From Microbacterium sp. W4I20 (GTDB taxonomy: Bacteria; Actinomycetota; Actinomycetes; Actinomycetales; Microbacteriaceae): a DNA stretch of 64,000 nt. The stretch is from NCBI RefSeq assembly GCF_030816505.1, contig NZ_JAUSYB010000001.1, forward strand, positions 3,348,001-3,412,000, written 5' to 3'. Numbering within the stretch: the first letter of the stretch is position 1; each line of letters begins with the position of its first letter. This document shows, piece by piece, positions 34,896 through 43,371 of this stretch. Made by a program: the position numbers and the translations under genes. Below the pieces are notes generated by a model. That model had not been told where the DNA came from and searched no databases. It saw only the letters and a list, made by a program, of their open reading frames with translations.

Positions 34896-36556
34896 AACCC
34901 GTCGATCCGCGGCTGCTGCGCTACGCGGGTGCCGCGCGGGGGTTCCTCGCGGCATCCGCGCTGATCGGCGTGGTGCAGACGGCCGTGACGATCGCGTTCG
35001 CCTGGTTGCTGACGGATGCCGTCACCGGCGCGCTCGCGGGGCGGAACGTGACGTCGTCGCTGCTGTGGCTGCTCGCGGCGGCGCTGCTGCGCGGCATCCT
35101 GATCGCGGCGTCGGATGCGGCCGGTACCCGTGCGGCGGCGAAGACGGGGATGCAGCTGCGAGCGGCGTTGATCGCGGCCGTGGGTCGCCTGGGGCCGGGG
35201 TGGCTGGGTCAGCGGAACCAGACCGCGCTCGCGGTGACCGCCGGCCACGGGCTCGAGGCGCTCGACGCGTACTTCGCCCGGTACATCCCGCAGCTCGTGC
35301 TCACCGTGATCGCGACGCCGGTGATCGTCGCGGTGATGTGGTGGCAGGACTGGCCGAGCGGACTGACCGCGATCATCACGCTGCCGCTGATCCCGCTGTT
35401 CCTGATCCTCATCGGCATCGCGACGCGCACCGTGCAGACCCGGCAGTGGCAGACGCTGCAGCGGTTGGCGGTGCGGTTCGCCGACACGGTGCAGGGGCTC
35501 TCGACGCTGCGGCTGTTCGGGCGCGAGCAGCGGGCGGCCGACCGCATCGAGACGACCGCGGACGAGTATCGCCGCGAGACCATGAAGGTGCTGCGGTTCT
35601 CGTTCCTGTCGGGCTTCGCGATGGAGCTGCTGGCCTCGCTCGCGGTCGCACTGATCGCGGTGGCTGTGGGGTTCCGGCTGCTGTCCGGCGACCTGTCGCT
35701 CGAGGTCGGGCTGTTCGTGCTGCTGCTCGCGCCCGAGGCGTTCCTGCCGATCCGCCAGGTCGGGGTGCAGTTCCACGCGGCGGCCGAGGGGGTTGCGGCG
35801 ACCGAAGACGTGTTCGAGGTGCTCGATGCGGCGGGGTCTCAGCCGGCGCTCGTTCACAATTCAGTCAGAACTTCGGCCGGCGGGTGGGACTCGGGCCTTT
35901 CCGCCCCGGTGACGGCAGTTCTGACTGAATCCTGCACGGACGACCGCGGGCTCGTGGTCGCCGACCTCCGCGTGCGCGACCTTCCGCCCGTCTCGTTCAC
36001 CGCCGAACCCGGCGCGATCACGCTGATCGAGGGGCCGAGCGGCGCGGGGAAGTCGAGCCTGCTGGCCGCGCTGCGCGGTGCGACCCGGTTCGACGGCCGC
36101 GCGGTCTTCGCGGGCCGTGACGTCCGCGAACTCGAACCGGCCGCGTGGCTGGCGTGGGCGGGGCAGCAGGCCGGCCTGCTGCGGGGAACGGTCGCGGAGA
36201 ACGTGGCACTCGGCGACCCGGAGCCCGATTCGCTCCGTGTCCGATCGGCGCTGGATGCCGCCTGCGCGGACACGATCCGGCCGGAGCAACTGCTCGGAGT
36301 GCAGGGTGCCGGCCTGTCGGGCGGGCAGGCGCAGCGCGTCGCCGTCGCCCGGGCGCTGTACCGGCACACCTCCGATCCTCGGCGGGTGCTCGCGCTGGAT
36401 GAGCCGTCGAGCGCGCTCGACCCCGACACGGAAGCGCGGCTGTGGCGTTCGCTGCGCGAGCGGGCGGATGCCGGCGCCACGATCCTGCTCGTCTCGCACC
36501 GCCGGTCGGCGCGGCACATCGCGGATCAAGTCGTGGCGTTGGGGGTGAGCGCATGA
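34892..36556 (+). CDS. cydD: Thiol reductant ABC exporter subunit CydD
   Basis: A 554-aa half-transporter that, with CydC, exports glutathione/cysteine-type thiols needed for cytochrome bd assembly. Residues 1-310 form six helices; the NBD (about 360-554) has GPSGAGKSS, LSGGQAQR and LALDEPSSALD. An odd region lies between: about residues 323-347 (35859-35930) are encoded by a palindrome with 14-base arms and do not look like family sequence. The ATG overlaps cydB by 4 bases, and cydC overlaps the stop. Confidence 0.94.
   Translation: MKPVDPRLLRYAGAARGFLAASALIGVVQTAVTIAFAWLLTDAVTGALAGRNVTSSLLWLLAAALLRGILIAASDAAGTRAAAKTGMQLRAALIAAVGRLGPGWLGQRNQTALAVTAGHGLEALDAYFARYIPQLVLTVIATPVIVAVMWWQDWPSGLTAIITLPLIPLFLILIGIATRTVQTRQWQTLQRLAVRFADTVQGLSTLRLFGREQRAADRIETTADEYRRETMKVLRFSFLSGFAMELLASLAVALIAVAVGFRLLSGDLSLEVGLFVLLLAPEAFLPIRQVGVQFHAAAEGVAATEDVFEVLDAAGSQPALVHNSVRTSAGGWDSGLSAPVTAVLTESCTDDRGLVVADLRVRDLPPVSFTAEPGAITLIEGPSGAGKSSLLAALRGATRFDGRAVFAGRDVRELEPAAWLAWAGQQAGLLRGTVAENVALGDPEPDSLRVRSALDAACADTIRPEQLLGVQGAGLSGGQAQRVAVARALYRHTSDPRRVLALDEPSSALDPDTEARLWRSLRERADAGATILLVSHRRSARHIADQVVALGVSA
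35859..35930. repeat. Palindromic insertion inside cydD
   Basis: ATTCAGTCAGAACT (35859-35872) and AGTTCTGACTGAAT (35917-35930) are perfect 14-base inverted arms around 44 bases of GC-rich sequence that itself can partly pair. The 72-base unit is 24 codons, so it does not break the frame, and it falls in the linker between the CydD membrane and ATPase domains. It looks like a miniature palindromic element absorbed into a tolerant linker. Confidence 0.7.
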
Positions 36557-38256
36557 CCCTTCGACAGGCTCAGGGAACCCGGCGTGAGGCCGGCGCGCGG
36601 GTACGAGAGGTGCTGCGGCTCGCGCAGCCGCCGGCGCGGCGGTTCCTGCCCGGCCTCGTCTGGGGTGCGCTGTCTGCTGCGGCCGCCGTCAGCCTGCTCG
36701 CGGTCAGCGGCTGGCTCATCGTGAGCGCGTCGATCGTCGACTCGCTCGTGCCGCTGTCGATCGCCGTCGTCGGAGTGAGGTTCTTCGCGGTGTCGCGCGC
36801 GGTGACGCGCTACCTGGAGCGGCTGAGCGGGCACGACGCGGCGCTCCGGCAGCTCGCCGTGACCCGGGCCGACCTGGTGCGCCGCCTCGTGCCGCTGTCG
36901 CCCGCCGGCCTCGGCTCGACCGATCGCGGACAGGTGCTCGCCGCCCTCGTCGACGACGTGGAGAACCTGCAGAACCTTCCGCTCCGCGTGGTGCAGCCGC
37001 TCGCCGTCGCCGGTGTCGTGGCGGTCGGCGCGGTGGGGTTCATCGCCTTCGTGTCGCCGTCGGCCGCGCTGACGCTCGCGGTCTGCCTGCTCGTCGCGGC
37101 GGCCGCGGCGATCGGGCTCGGATGGATGATCGGCTCGCGTGCCGAGGCGCTCGTCTCAGCTCGTCGCGCAGACCTTTCGGCCGCGCTCGTCGACTATCTC
37201 GGCAGTCTCGACGTGCTCCTCGCGTACGGCGCCGAGGCACAGGCGCGCGTCCGCATCGCCGCTGCCGATGCCGACCTCCGTCGCGTGGTCGCCCGGGCAT
37301 CGCTCGCGCAGGCGATCGCCGCGGGAGTGGTGTCGGCCGTCGCCGGTGCTGCCTCGGTGTGGGCGCTCGCCGCCGCGGCGCCGGGCCTCGCCGCCGGAGC
37401 GATCGACGGGCCGTGGCTGGCCGTCGTCGTGCTCGTGCCGATGGTCGTGTTCGAGATCTTCGGAGCGGTGCCGGTGGCCGCGGCATCCTGGCGCAGCGTG
37501 CGGTCGAGTGCGCAACGCATCGTCGACGTGCTGCCGGAGCGGATGCCGGACGAGCTGCGTCCGGACGCGGGGGAGAAGACGGGCGGGTCTGACAGCACGA
37601 TCAACACCGCACCGACCCTGCGGATGCGCGGAGTCCGCGCGCACTGGCCGGGCGGTGCGCCGGCGCTGAAGGGCGTCGACCTCGACCTCCGGCCGGGCGA
37701 GCGGGTGCTCGTGGCAGGTCCGAGCGGGGCGGGGAAGAGCTCGCTCGCGGCGGTGCTGGTCGGGTTCCTGCGGGTCGAGGGCGAGTACCTCCTCGACGGC
37801 CACGATGCGGCGGCCATCTCCGGCCCGGCCCTGCGGCGCACGATCGGCCTGTGCGAGCAGAGTCCGCAGCTGTTCGACGAGGACATCCGCCAGAACCTGC
37901 TGTTCGCGCGCGACACCGCGACCGACGAAGAGCTGCTGGACGTGCTCGACCGCGTGGGCCTGGGGGAGTGGGCGCGGGAGCGCGGCGGCCTCGACGCCAG
38001 GGTCGGCGAACGCGGCGCGCTGGTCTCGGGCGGTCAGGCGCAGCGCATCGCCCTCGCCCGTGCGTTGCTGCGCGGGTTCCCGGTGCTGGTGCTCGACGAG
38101 CCGACCGCAGGTGTCGATCCCGCGGCATCCGATGCGCTGCTGCGCGACCTGCTCGGCGCGACCGGCGAGCAGTCGGTGCTGCTGATCTCGCACGTCGAAC
38201 CGCCGTCGGGGACGGTCGATCGTGTGGTGCGGCTGGAGGACGGCCGGACCGTGTGA
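36553..38256 (+). CDS. cydC: Thiol reductant ABC exporter subunit CydC
   Basis: A 567-aa half-transporter, partner of CydD. Membrane domain residues about 25-320; NBD about 360-560 with GPSGAGKSS, VSGGQAQR and LVLDEPTAGVD. The first residues MTLRQAQGTRREAG come from a copy of the dispersed repeat (36558-36577) that sits at the start codon, so the natural N-terminus may begin later (no good alternative start before VREVLRLAQ). The ATG overlaps the cydD stop (ATGA). Confidence 0.93.
   Translation: MTLRQAQGTRREAGARVREVLRLAQPPARRFLPGLVWGALSAAAAVSLLAVSGWLIVSASIVDSLVPLSIAVVGVRFFAVSRAVTRYLERLSGHDAALRQLAVTRADLVRRLVPLSPAGLGSTDRGQVLAALVDDVENLQNLPLRVVQPLAVAGVVAVGAVGFIAFVSPSAALTLAVCLLVAAAAAIGLGWMIGSRAEALVSARRADLSAALVDYLGSLDVLLAYGAEAQARVRIAAADADLRRVVARASLAQAIAAGVVSAVAGAASVWALAAAAPGLAAGAIDGPWLAVVVLVPMVVFEIFGAVPVAAASWRSVRSSAQRIVDVLPERMPDELRPDAGEKTGGSDSTINTAPTLRMRGVRAHWPGGAPALKGVDLDLRPGERVLVAGPSGAGKSSLAAVLVGFLRVEGEYLLDGHDAAAISGPALRRTIGLCEQSPQLFDEDIRQNLLFARDTATDEELLDVLDRVGLGEWARERGGLDARVGERGALVSGGQAQRIALARALLRGFPVLVLDEPTAGVDPAASDALLRDLLGATGEQSVLLISHVEPPSGTVDRVVRLEDGRTV
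36558..36577. repeat. Dispersed repeat copy at cydC start
   Basis: CCCTTCGACAGGCTCAGGGA, the full 20-base single arm, lies 2 bases after the cydC ATG and is translated as LRQAQG, as in pgm. Confidence 0.75.
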
Positions 38257-38269
38257 CGCGGCGACCTGG

Positions 38270-39046
38270 TCAGCCGTAGAGCGGCGTCGGCGGCTCCATC
38301 ACGATGCCTTGGGCCTCGAACGCCCGGCGGCGCTCCTCGATGCGGCGGTGCAGCTCGACCTGCGCATCGTCGACGAACTGCGCATCCAACTCGACGGTCG
38401 CGGGGTGCGGGTCGCCGTGGTGCGCCGCGATGTACGCGTCGAGTTCGGGTCCGCTCGTCCACGAGGTGATCAGGGCGTAGCGCGGAGCGGTCCCCCGGTG
38501 CCAGACCGCGTGCCAGAAGCGCTGCGTGTCGACGACGATCCGCGAGCCTGCACGCAGCGGCAGCCGTATCTCGGTCGCCGGGTCGAACCGGTCGGATCGC
38601 AGGAGCAGCATCGATTCGGTGTCGTCGGACAGGTTGAAGAACCCGCGCACGACCCAGCCCGTGCCCTCGTCGTTGAGGCGGTTGTTGTCGTCCTGGTGCA
38701 GGTTGTAGACGGCGTCGGCGTACTCGTTCGGCTGCAGCTCGATGACGCGGCAGCGGCCGACGCCGGCACCCGGCTCGAGCGCCCACTGCTGCAGGGTCGG
38801 GGCGGTCGCGACCTGCGAGGGGATCCAGACGCCGTCCTTGTCGGTGCGTGGGGGAGTGTGGTTCCAGAAGCCGTTGCAGTCCACGGCGCCCGCGTAGCTG
38901 GTCAGCGGCGCGAAGCGCGTGATGCCCGAGGACCGCCAGCGCACGTACTCCAGATCCCGCCATTCGGACGGATCGGCGGTGACGGCCTGATCGTCGAGGA
39001 CAACGTAGCCGGTGTCGGCCAGCGCGTCGGACGTGATGAAGCCCAT
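38270..39046 (-). CDS. Putative Fe(II)/2-oxoglutarate-dependent oxygenase
   Basis: A 258-aa protein with the sparse facial-triad pattern of 2OG oxygenases: His117-x-Asp119 in YNLHQDDNN, distal histidines in FWHAVWH (179/183), and Arg189 in TAPRYALITSW, where 2-oxoglutarate usually binds. Aromatic strands (WVVRGFFNLSDDTESMLLLR) suit a jelly roll. The start at 39046 (MGFITSD) is supported by GAAGGA eight bases upstream. An iron-box-like palindrome lies 26 bases upstream, suggesting iron control. Substrate unknown; the assignment depends on motif spacing and is moderate. Confidence 0.6.
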   Translation of the reverse strand: MGFITSDALADTGYVVLDDQAVTADPSEWRDLEYVRWRSSGITRFAPLTSYAGAVDCNGFWNHTPPRTDKDGVWIPSQVATAPTLQQWALEPGAGVGRCRVIELQPNEYADAVYNLHQDDNNRLNDEGTGWVVRGFFNLSDDTESMLLLRSDRFDPATEIRLPLRAGSRIVVDTQRFWHAVWHRGTAPRYALITSWTSGPELDAYIAAHHGDPHPATVELDAQFVDDAQVELHRRIEERRRAFEAQGIVMEPPTPLYG

Positions 39047-39071
39047 GGTGCGCATCCTTCCATCGGGGTGC

Positions 39072-39085
39072 TTAGGCCATCCTAA
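39072..39085. promoter_or_regulatory. Iron-box-like palindrome (DtxR/IdeR type)
   Basis: TTAGGCCATCCTAA matches the TTAGG-4-CCTAA core of actinobacterial DtxR/IdeR operators and sits in the promoter of the putative oxygenase (38270-39046). A single site of this length can arise by chance, so this is a candidate only. Confidence 0.45.
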
Positions 39086-39161
39086 CTCGGGAGGCCTCGC
39101 CGTTGTCGGAGGGTGCGCCGGAGAAAACCGACGGAACAGCCTCCGCCGATATTCTGGAGCG

Positions 39162-40208
39162 ATGACTCAGCCGCAGGGAGCCCTCCTCGTGGGCAGCGTG
39201 AACTTCGACGATGCCGAGACCACCATCCGCACCGCGGCTGCGCTGCTCGGTCCGCAGTTGCGACGCATCCCCGATGGGGAGGTCGGCAAGCGGTTCCACT
39301 GGATCATGTTCCAGCCCGACGTGATCGGTCAGGCCGACGGCATCGAGCGCGTCGGCGACCAGCCGATCCCGTTCCCCGCCGGCATCGATGCGCGCGGACT
39401 GCGCATCGCCGAGGGAACGGATGCTGCCGCCATCGAGCTCCCGCCACTGGGTTACGCCGCGGCCGCGATCGAGTCGTACGCCATGTTCACACGCCTGCGC
39501 GAGGAAGGTGCCGTGGTTCCCGGCATCCGCTTCCAGGTGTCGCTGCCGACGCCGCTCGCCGTCATCTCCTCGTTCTTCGGCGGCGACGACCGTGCGGACA
39601 TCGAGCCGGTCTACACCGCCGCCATCCTGCGTGAGCTCGACGAGATCCTCGCGGCGATCCCGCACGACGACCTCGCCGTGCAGTGGGACGTCGCGAGTGA
39701 GATGGGCATCCTCGAGCGCGCCGCCTGGTACGGGGCGGTGATGGAGGCGTGGTGGCCGGGTGACCCGTTCGACGGTCTGGTGTCGCGGCTCGCGGACCTC
39801 ATCGACGCCGTGCCATCCGACGTCGAGGTCGGCGTGCACCTCTGCTACGGCGACGCGGGGGAGAAGCACTTCTTCGAGCCGACGGATGCCGGAAACCTCG
39901 TCCGCTACGCGAATGCGGTGGTCGCGGCATCCGCCCGGGAGATCACCTGGCTGCACCTGCCCGTGCCGATCGAGCGCGACGACGAGGGCTACTTCGCGCC
40001 GCTCGCCTCGCTGGTCCCGGTCGCCGAGCTGTACCTCGGGCTCGTGCACCGCGAGGACGGCGCAGAGGGTGCGGCGCGACGGGTCGCCGCCGCACCCGCC
40101 TTCGTGTCGGGGTTCGGCGTCGCGACCGAGTGCGGCATCGGACGGGCTCCGGCCGGGTCGACCGAGGGCATCCTTCGCACGCACGCCGAGGTCGCCTCCG
40201 CCTGGTGA
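39162..40208 (+). CDS. MetE-like (UROD/MetE superfamily) uncharacterised protein
   Basis: A 348-aa cytoplasmic TIM-barrel protein. GALLVGSVNFDDAETTIRTAA opens the barrel; VGVHLCYGDAGEKHF (His and Cys on adjacent strands) and FGVATECGIGR near the end are the segments that bind zinc/homocysteine in cobalamin-independent methionine synthase. It has only the C-terminal-like barrel and lacks the MetE N-terminal domain, so it is probably a methyltransferase of another substrate. ATG 39162 follows TGGAGC. It is divergent from the putative oxygenase. Confidence 0.7.
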   Translation: MTQPQGALLVGSVNFDDAETTIRTAAALLGPQLRRIPDGEVGKRFHWIMFQPDVIGQADGIERVGDQPIPFPAGIDARGLRIAEGTDAAAIELPPLGYAAAAIESYAMFTRLREEGAVVPGIRFQVSLPTPLAVISSFFGGDDRADIEPVYTAAILRELDEILAAIPHDDLAVQWDVASEMGILERAAWYGAVMEAWWPGDPFDGLVSRLADLIDAVPSDVEVGVHLCYGDAGEKHFFEPTDAGNLVRYANAVVAASAREITWLHLPVPIERDDEGYFAPLASLVPVAELYLGLVHREDGAEGAARRVAAAPAFVSGFGVATECGIGRAPAGSTEGILRTHAEVASAW

Positions 40209-40265
40209 GTGATCCGGTGGCCGGTGGATTCGCGCACACGGCCCGTCTCGCGTAAGCTATTCCGC

Positions 40266-40356
40266 GGTGACGTGTCCGAGCGGCCGAAGGTGCAACTCTC
40301 GAAAAGTTGTGTAGGGTAACCCCCTACCGTGGGTTCAAATCCCACCGTCACCGCCA
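40266..40356 (+). tRNA. tRNA-Ser (anticodon CGA)
   Basis: Acceptor stem GGTGACG (40266-40272) pairs with CGTCACC (40346-40352), followed by discriminator G and an encoded CCA (40354-40356). The anticodon stem is CAACT/AGTTG with loop CTCGAAA, anticodon CGA at 40300-40302, reading UCG. A long variable arm (GTAGGGTAACCCCCTAC) is typical of serine tRNA, and GGTTCAAATCC forms the T loop. Confidence 0.97.
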
Positions 40357-40360
40357 TGGA

Positions 40361-40386
40361 AACCCCCTCTTCGTGAGGGGGTTTTT
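40361..40386 (+). terminator. tRNA-Ser terminator
   Basis: AACCCCCTC (40361-40369) pairs with GAGGGGGTT (40375-40383) and is followed by TTT: a classical factor-independent terminator. Confidence 0.93.
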
Positions 40387-40541
40387 CCGTGTCGACCCAC
40401 ACGAACGACCCCGCGCATGCGAACGCGCCTCGCGACGGCGCGCACCGACATCGACCGGGCGGGACAATGCCGCCACTCGGGTGCTCCAGCACAGGGGAAG
40501 CCAGGTCGTGCCATCCTGAATGAGAACCGAAAGGCACGGTC

Positions 40542-40904
40542 ATGGACCCGATTCTCCCGAGCCAGGGCAATGCGCCGGCTCCCATGCTGCAGGACGTGCG
40601 CGGCTCAGGCAAGCGTGCCATCAACTACTTTCACGTGATCGTCAGCGACGCGTCGATCGGCACGTCGGGTCGACGGGAGGTGCAGTTGATCGGCGCCGAC
40701 GATGCGGACTCGCTCCGCGTCCCGCTTTCGTACGACGCGTTCGAGGTGGAGATCGACGACATCTCCACGGAGCGTGGCAGCTCGCAGGTCCGGAAGATGA
40801 TCACCGGAGCTGTCGCTCGTTTCGGCCTCTCCCTCGACCCTTCCTCCTGGTTCAGTCGGGAAGGCGACGAGGGACAGGTGGTTGCTGTCCGGCGCGGCCA
40901 ATAG
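40542..40904 (+). CDS. Hypothetical protein, 120 aa
   Basis: A 120-aa soluble protein beginning MDPILPSQGNAPAPMLQDVRG. It contains RREVQLIGADDADSLRVPLSYDAFEVEIDD and an amphipathic end (ITGAVARFGLSLDPSSWFSREGDEGQVVAVRR). No signal peptide, membrane segment or recognisable motif. AAAGG lies 10 bases before ATG 40542. It lies between tRNA-Ser and an MFS exporter and is somewhat lower in G+C than the surrounding genes; unique content downstream of a tRNA suggests an acquired segment. Confidence 0.55.
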   Translation: MDPILPSQGNAPAPMLQDVRGSGKRAINYFHVIVSDASIGTSGRREVQLIGADDADSLRVPLSYDAFEVEIDDISTERGSSQVRKMITGAVARFGLSLDPSSWFSREGDEGQVVAVRRGQ

Positions 40905-40939
40905 AGGCGAGTAGTCAGGGCGTTCGTCATCCTCGCCAC

Positions 40940-42577
40940 TCACACGTCGCGGCGCTGAGCCCTGGCTCTCTCCCTCGGCGGCGACGGCTCCGGAAAGTAA
41001 TGCCGCTCGGTGGGCTCACCGTCGACATGCGCCCGGGCGGCTGCCTGGATCTCGCGATCGCGTCCGGTCAGTCGCTGCGTCTGCTGCCGACGGTACTCTC
41101 CCCACGAGGGGACCATGAAGGACTCGAGCAGCACGTCCTGCTCCTCGCCGCTGCGGAGAAGCGTCCATCGGTAGCCGCCGGTGCGACGCCGGGAGCTCTC
41201 GACCAGCCGCATCGCTTTCCGGAACGGATCGATGTTGTCGGCGGACACGGTGTAGGCGATCTGCACGAGCACGGGTCCGTCGGTCGGCTGGGGCTCGTGG
41301 ACGAGAGTCGGCGTCGGCCACGACATCGAGACGGTGCGGTCCACGGTGCTGGTGCCGGGCAGAAGCGGCCACCACAGCACACTGGCCGCGACGATGACGA
41401 GAAGCACCGCGGCCACGGCGAGCGAGGTCGTCGTGCCGAAGGCTCCGGCCAGCGCGCCCCAGCCGAACGAACCGGCGGCCATCGTCCCCATGAAGACGAG
41501 GATGTAGATCGACGCTCCGCGTGATCGCACCCACTGCGGAAGGGTCAGCTGGAGGGCGGCGTTCAGCACCGTGAGCGTGCCGATCCAGGCAACGCCGGCG
41601 AGGACGAGCAGCACGAGCATCGGTGCGAACGGCAGCCATGCCGCCGCGAGGGTCCCGCCGGCGAACAGCAGCGCGCTCACGGCGATCACCGCGTTGTCCG
41701 AAAATCTCTTCCGGGCGACGGGCAGGACGAAGATGCCGAGCACAGCGCCGATGCCGAGTGCGCCGAGAAGGAACCCGTACCCGCTCGAGGTGAGGCCCAG
41801 CCGAGAGGCCGTCACCGGAAGCAACGCCCACAGCCCGCTGGCGGGAAGAGCGAAGAGGGCGGATCGCAGAAGGATGCGGCGTACGAGGTGGGCGGATGCG
41901 ACGTACCGCACGCCCGCTCGCAGCGCGGCCGTGAACGGTTCGCGGTCATCGAGTCCGCTCTGCGGAGGCCGCCGCCACAACCAGAGTGCGATGACTGCCG
42001 CGACGAAGCTGAGCGCGTTGATGCCGAAGACCACGGCGACGCCGAACAACGACAGCAGCACCCCGGCCAGAGCGGGGCCGACAGCGCGGGCGCCGTTCAC
42101 GGTCACACCACCGAGCGCGGACGAAGCGCCGATGAGCGGGCGGGGGACGAGTTCGGGTTGGATCGCCTGCCAGGCCGGAGACGTCAGCGTGGAGGTGATC
42201 CCGAGCAGGAACGTGAAGCCCAGGATGGTCCAGGGGGTCAGTGCGTTCAGAACGGCGATGACCGTCAGCACCGCGGCGATCACAGCGCTCGCCGCGGATC
42301 CCCAGATCAGCAGCTTCCGGCGATCGAGGGAATCGGCGAACACCCCGGCGGGGAGCGCGAACAGCACAGCCGGCGCCAGGCTCGCGGTCTGCACGAGGGA
42401 GATGATCGTCGCTCCGGCGGCCGCGTCGACGAGGTACCACTGTGCTCCGACCGTCTGCATCCAGGTGCCGATGTTGCTCCCCAGCTGCGCGAACCACAGC
42501 ATGCGGAACGCCGGGATGGCGAGCGGCGCCCAAGCGGAGGCGGCGGTGGGCTTCGGCAGATCAGGGGAAGAGGTCAT
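40940..42577 (-). CDS. MFS exporter with C-terminal soluble domain
   Basis: A 545-aa major facilitator protein of the DitE/EntS-like (DUF894) type. Residues about 20-420 hold twelve helices, with FADSLDRRKLL as the loop 2-3 motif and PAWQAIQPELV near 130. After the last helix a soluble domain of about 110 residues (VLVQIAYTVSADNIDPFRKAMRLVESSRRRTGGYRWTLLR) resembles an antibiotic-biosynthesis-monooxygenase-type ferredoxin-like fold. Such fusions occur in this subgroup. Substrate unknown: possibly a siderophore or drug. Confidence 0.88.
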   Translation of the reverse strand: MTSSPDLPKPTAASAWAPLAIPAFRMLWFAQLGSNIGTWMQTVGAQWYLVDAAAGATIISLVQTASLAPAVLFALPAGVFADSLDRRKLLIWGSAASAVIAAVLTVIAVLNALTPWTILGFTFLLGITSTLTSPAWQAIQPELVPRPLIGASSALGGVTVNGARAVGPALAGVLLSLFGVAVVFGINALSFVAAVIALWLWRRPPQSGLDDREPFTAALRAGVRYVASAHLVRRILLRSALFALPASGLWALLPVTASRLGLTSSGYGFLLGALGIGAVLGIFVLPVARKRFSDNAVIAVSALLFAGGTLAAAWLPFAPMLVLLVLAGVAWIGTLTVLNAALQLTLPQWVRSRGASIYILVFMGTMAAGSFGWGALAGAFGTTTSLAVAAVLLVIVAASVLWWPLLPGTSTVDRTVSMSWPTPTLVHEPQPTDGPVLVQIAYTVSADNIDPFRKAMRLVESSRRRTGGYRWTLLRSGEEQDVLLESFMVPSWGEYRRQQTQRLTGRDREIQAAARAHVDGEPTERHYFPEPSPPRERARAQRRDV

Positions 42578-42662
42578 CGGTGCGCGTCCGCTCGGTCGGA
42601 GTCGAGTCGAGCATCAGCGTATAGCCCTCGATCGCGGGAGGTCGACGAGCGCCAGGATGCTG

Positions 42663-43016
42663 TCAGTCCTCTGCGGCGTCGATGAGCTCGAGCAGCTTGC
42701 GCAGCTCATCCCTGATCTCGGTGTGGTCGTACTGCCCCGCCCGGCTCTCGCCCGAGATGACGCCGGACCGACGCACCTTGTCGAAGTCGCCGAACGGGAA
42801 GCTGTAGGCCTGCTTCGTCTCGGGATTCTCGCTCTTGTCGATGCCGAGGTGCCAGTGGGAGAACTCGGTCCAGCCGTGCTTCTCGATGAACCGGTTCTCG
42901 TCCGCTGCGCTGGGCGCCGCCTCGGACCAGTCGTCGCGCTCGTCTCTGACGACCTTGCCGTCGCGGACGAGGGAACGGGCGTGCTTCAGTGCGGGGCGGT
43001 TCAGTTCGATAGCCAT
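42663..43016 (-). CDS. Hypothetical protein, 117 aa
   Basis: A 117-aa soluble, highly charged protein: MAIELNRPALKHARSLVRDG, DWSEAAPSAADENRFIEKHGWTEFSHWHLGIDKSENPETKQAYSFPFGDFDKVRRSG. The GWTEFSHWHLG-to-SFPFGD pattern is shared by a family of small conserved actinobacterial proteins of unknown role. It stands alone between the MFS gene (same strand, 85 bases downstream) and a lower-GC module transcribed divergently. Confidence 0.75.
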   Translation of the reverse strand: MAIELNRPALKHARSLVRDGKVVRDERDDWSEAAPSAADENRFIEKHGWTEFSHWHLGIDKSENPETKQAYSFPFGDFDKVRRSGVISGESRAGQYDHTEIRDELRKLLELIDAAED

Positions 43017-43146
43017 GGCGAAACGCTAGGCGGGCCGGCGAGCTCGCTGGAACCCCTTGACGACGGGAAGAAACGGCCGCGCGTGCCAGGATCGCGTGCT
43101 CGCCTAAGGCCTAGTGCCCGAGGCGCAGGGAATGTACTGTCTGGCC

Positions 43147-43371
43147 ATGTACCGAATCCGCGGAACGCTTCAGCCGTCGGGCGATTCTTTTGAGACGCTT
43201 GCGGCGAGCTTCGTCAATCAGGGGCTGCGGCCTTCCGCCGACAACCTGGTCGAAGAATCGTTTGCGCTCTCAGAGAGGGCAGCTTCCGCGCAGCATCTGC
43301 GCCCACCAGAATCCGACTCCTCCGAGGACCTATTTCGGCGACTGGTCGAGCTGTGGGGGCGGACGGTCTGA
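43147..43371 (+). CDS. Small protein paired with hydrolase gene, 74 aa
   Basis: A 74-aa acidic protein (MYRIRGTLQPSGDSFETLAASFVNQGL...EDLFRRLVELWGRTV) without signal peptide or membrane segment. Its 3' end overlaps the next gene by 19 bases, so it is probably co-translated with the 490-aa hydrolase. Codon usage is less GC-biased than in neighbouring genes. No family recognised; a small adaptor or immunity-type partner is only a guess. Confidence 0.55.
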   Translation: MYRIRGTLQPSGDSFETLAASFVNQGLRPSADNLVEESFALSERAASAQHLRPPESDSSEDLFRRLVELWGRTV

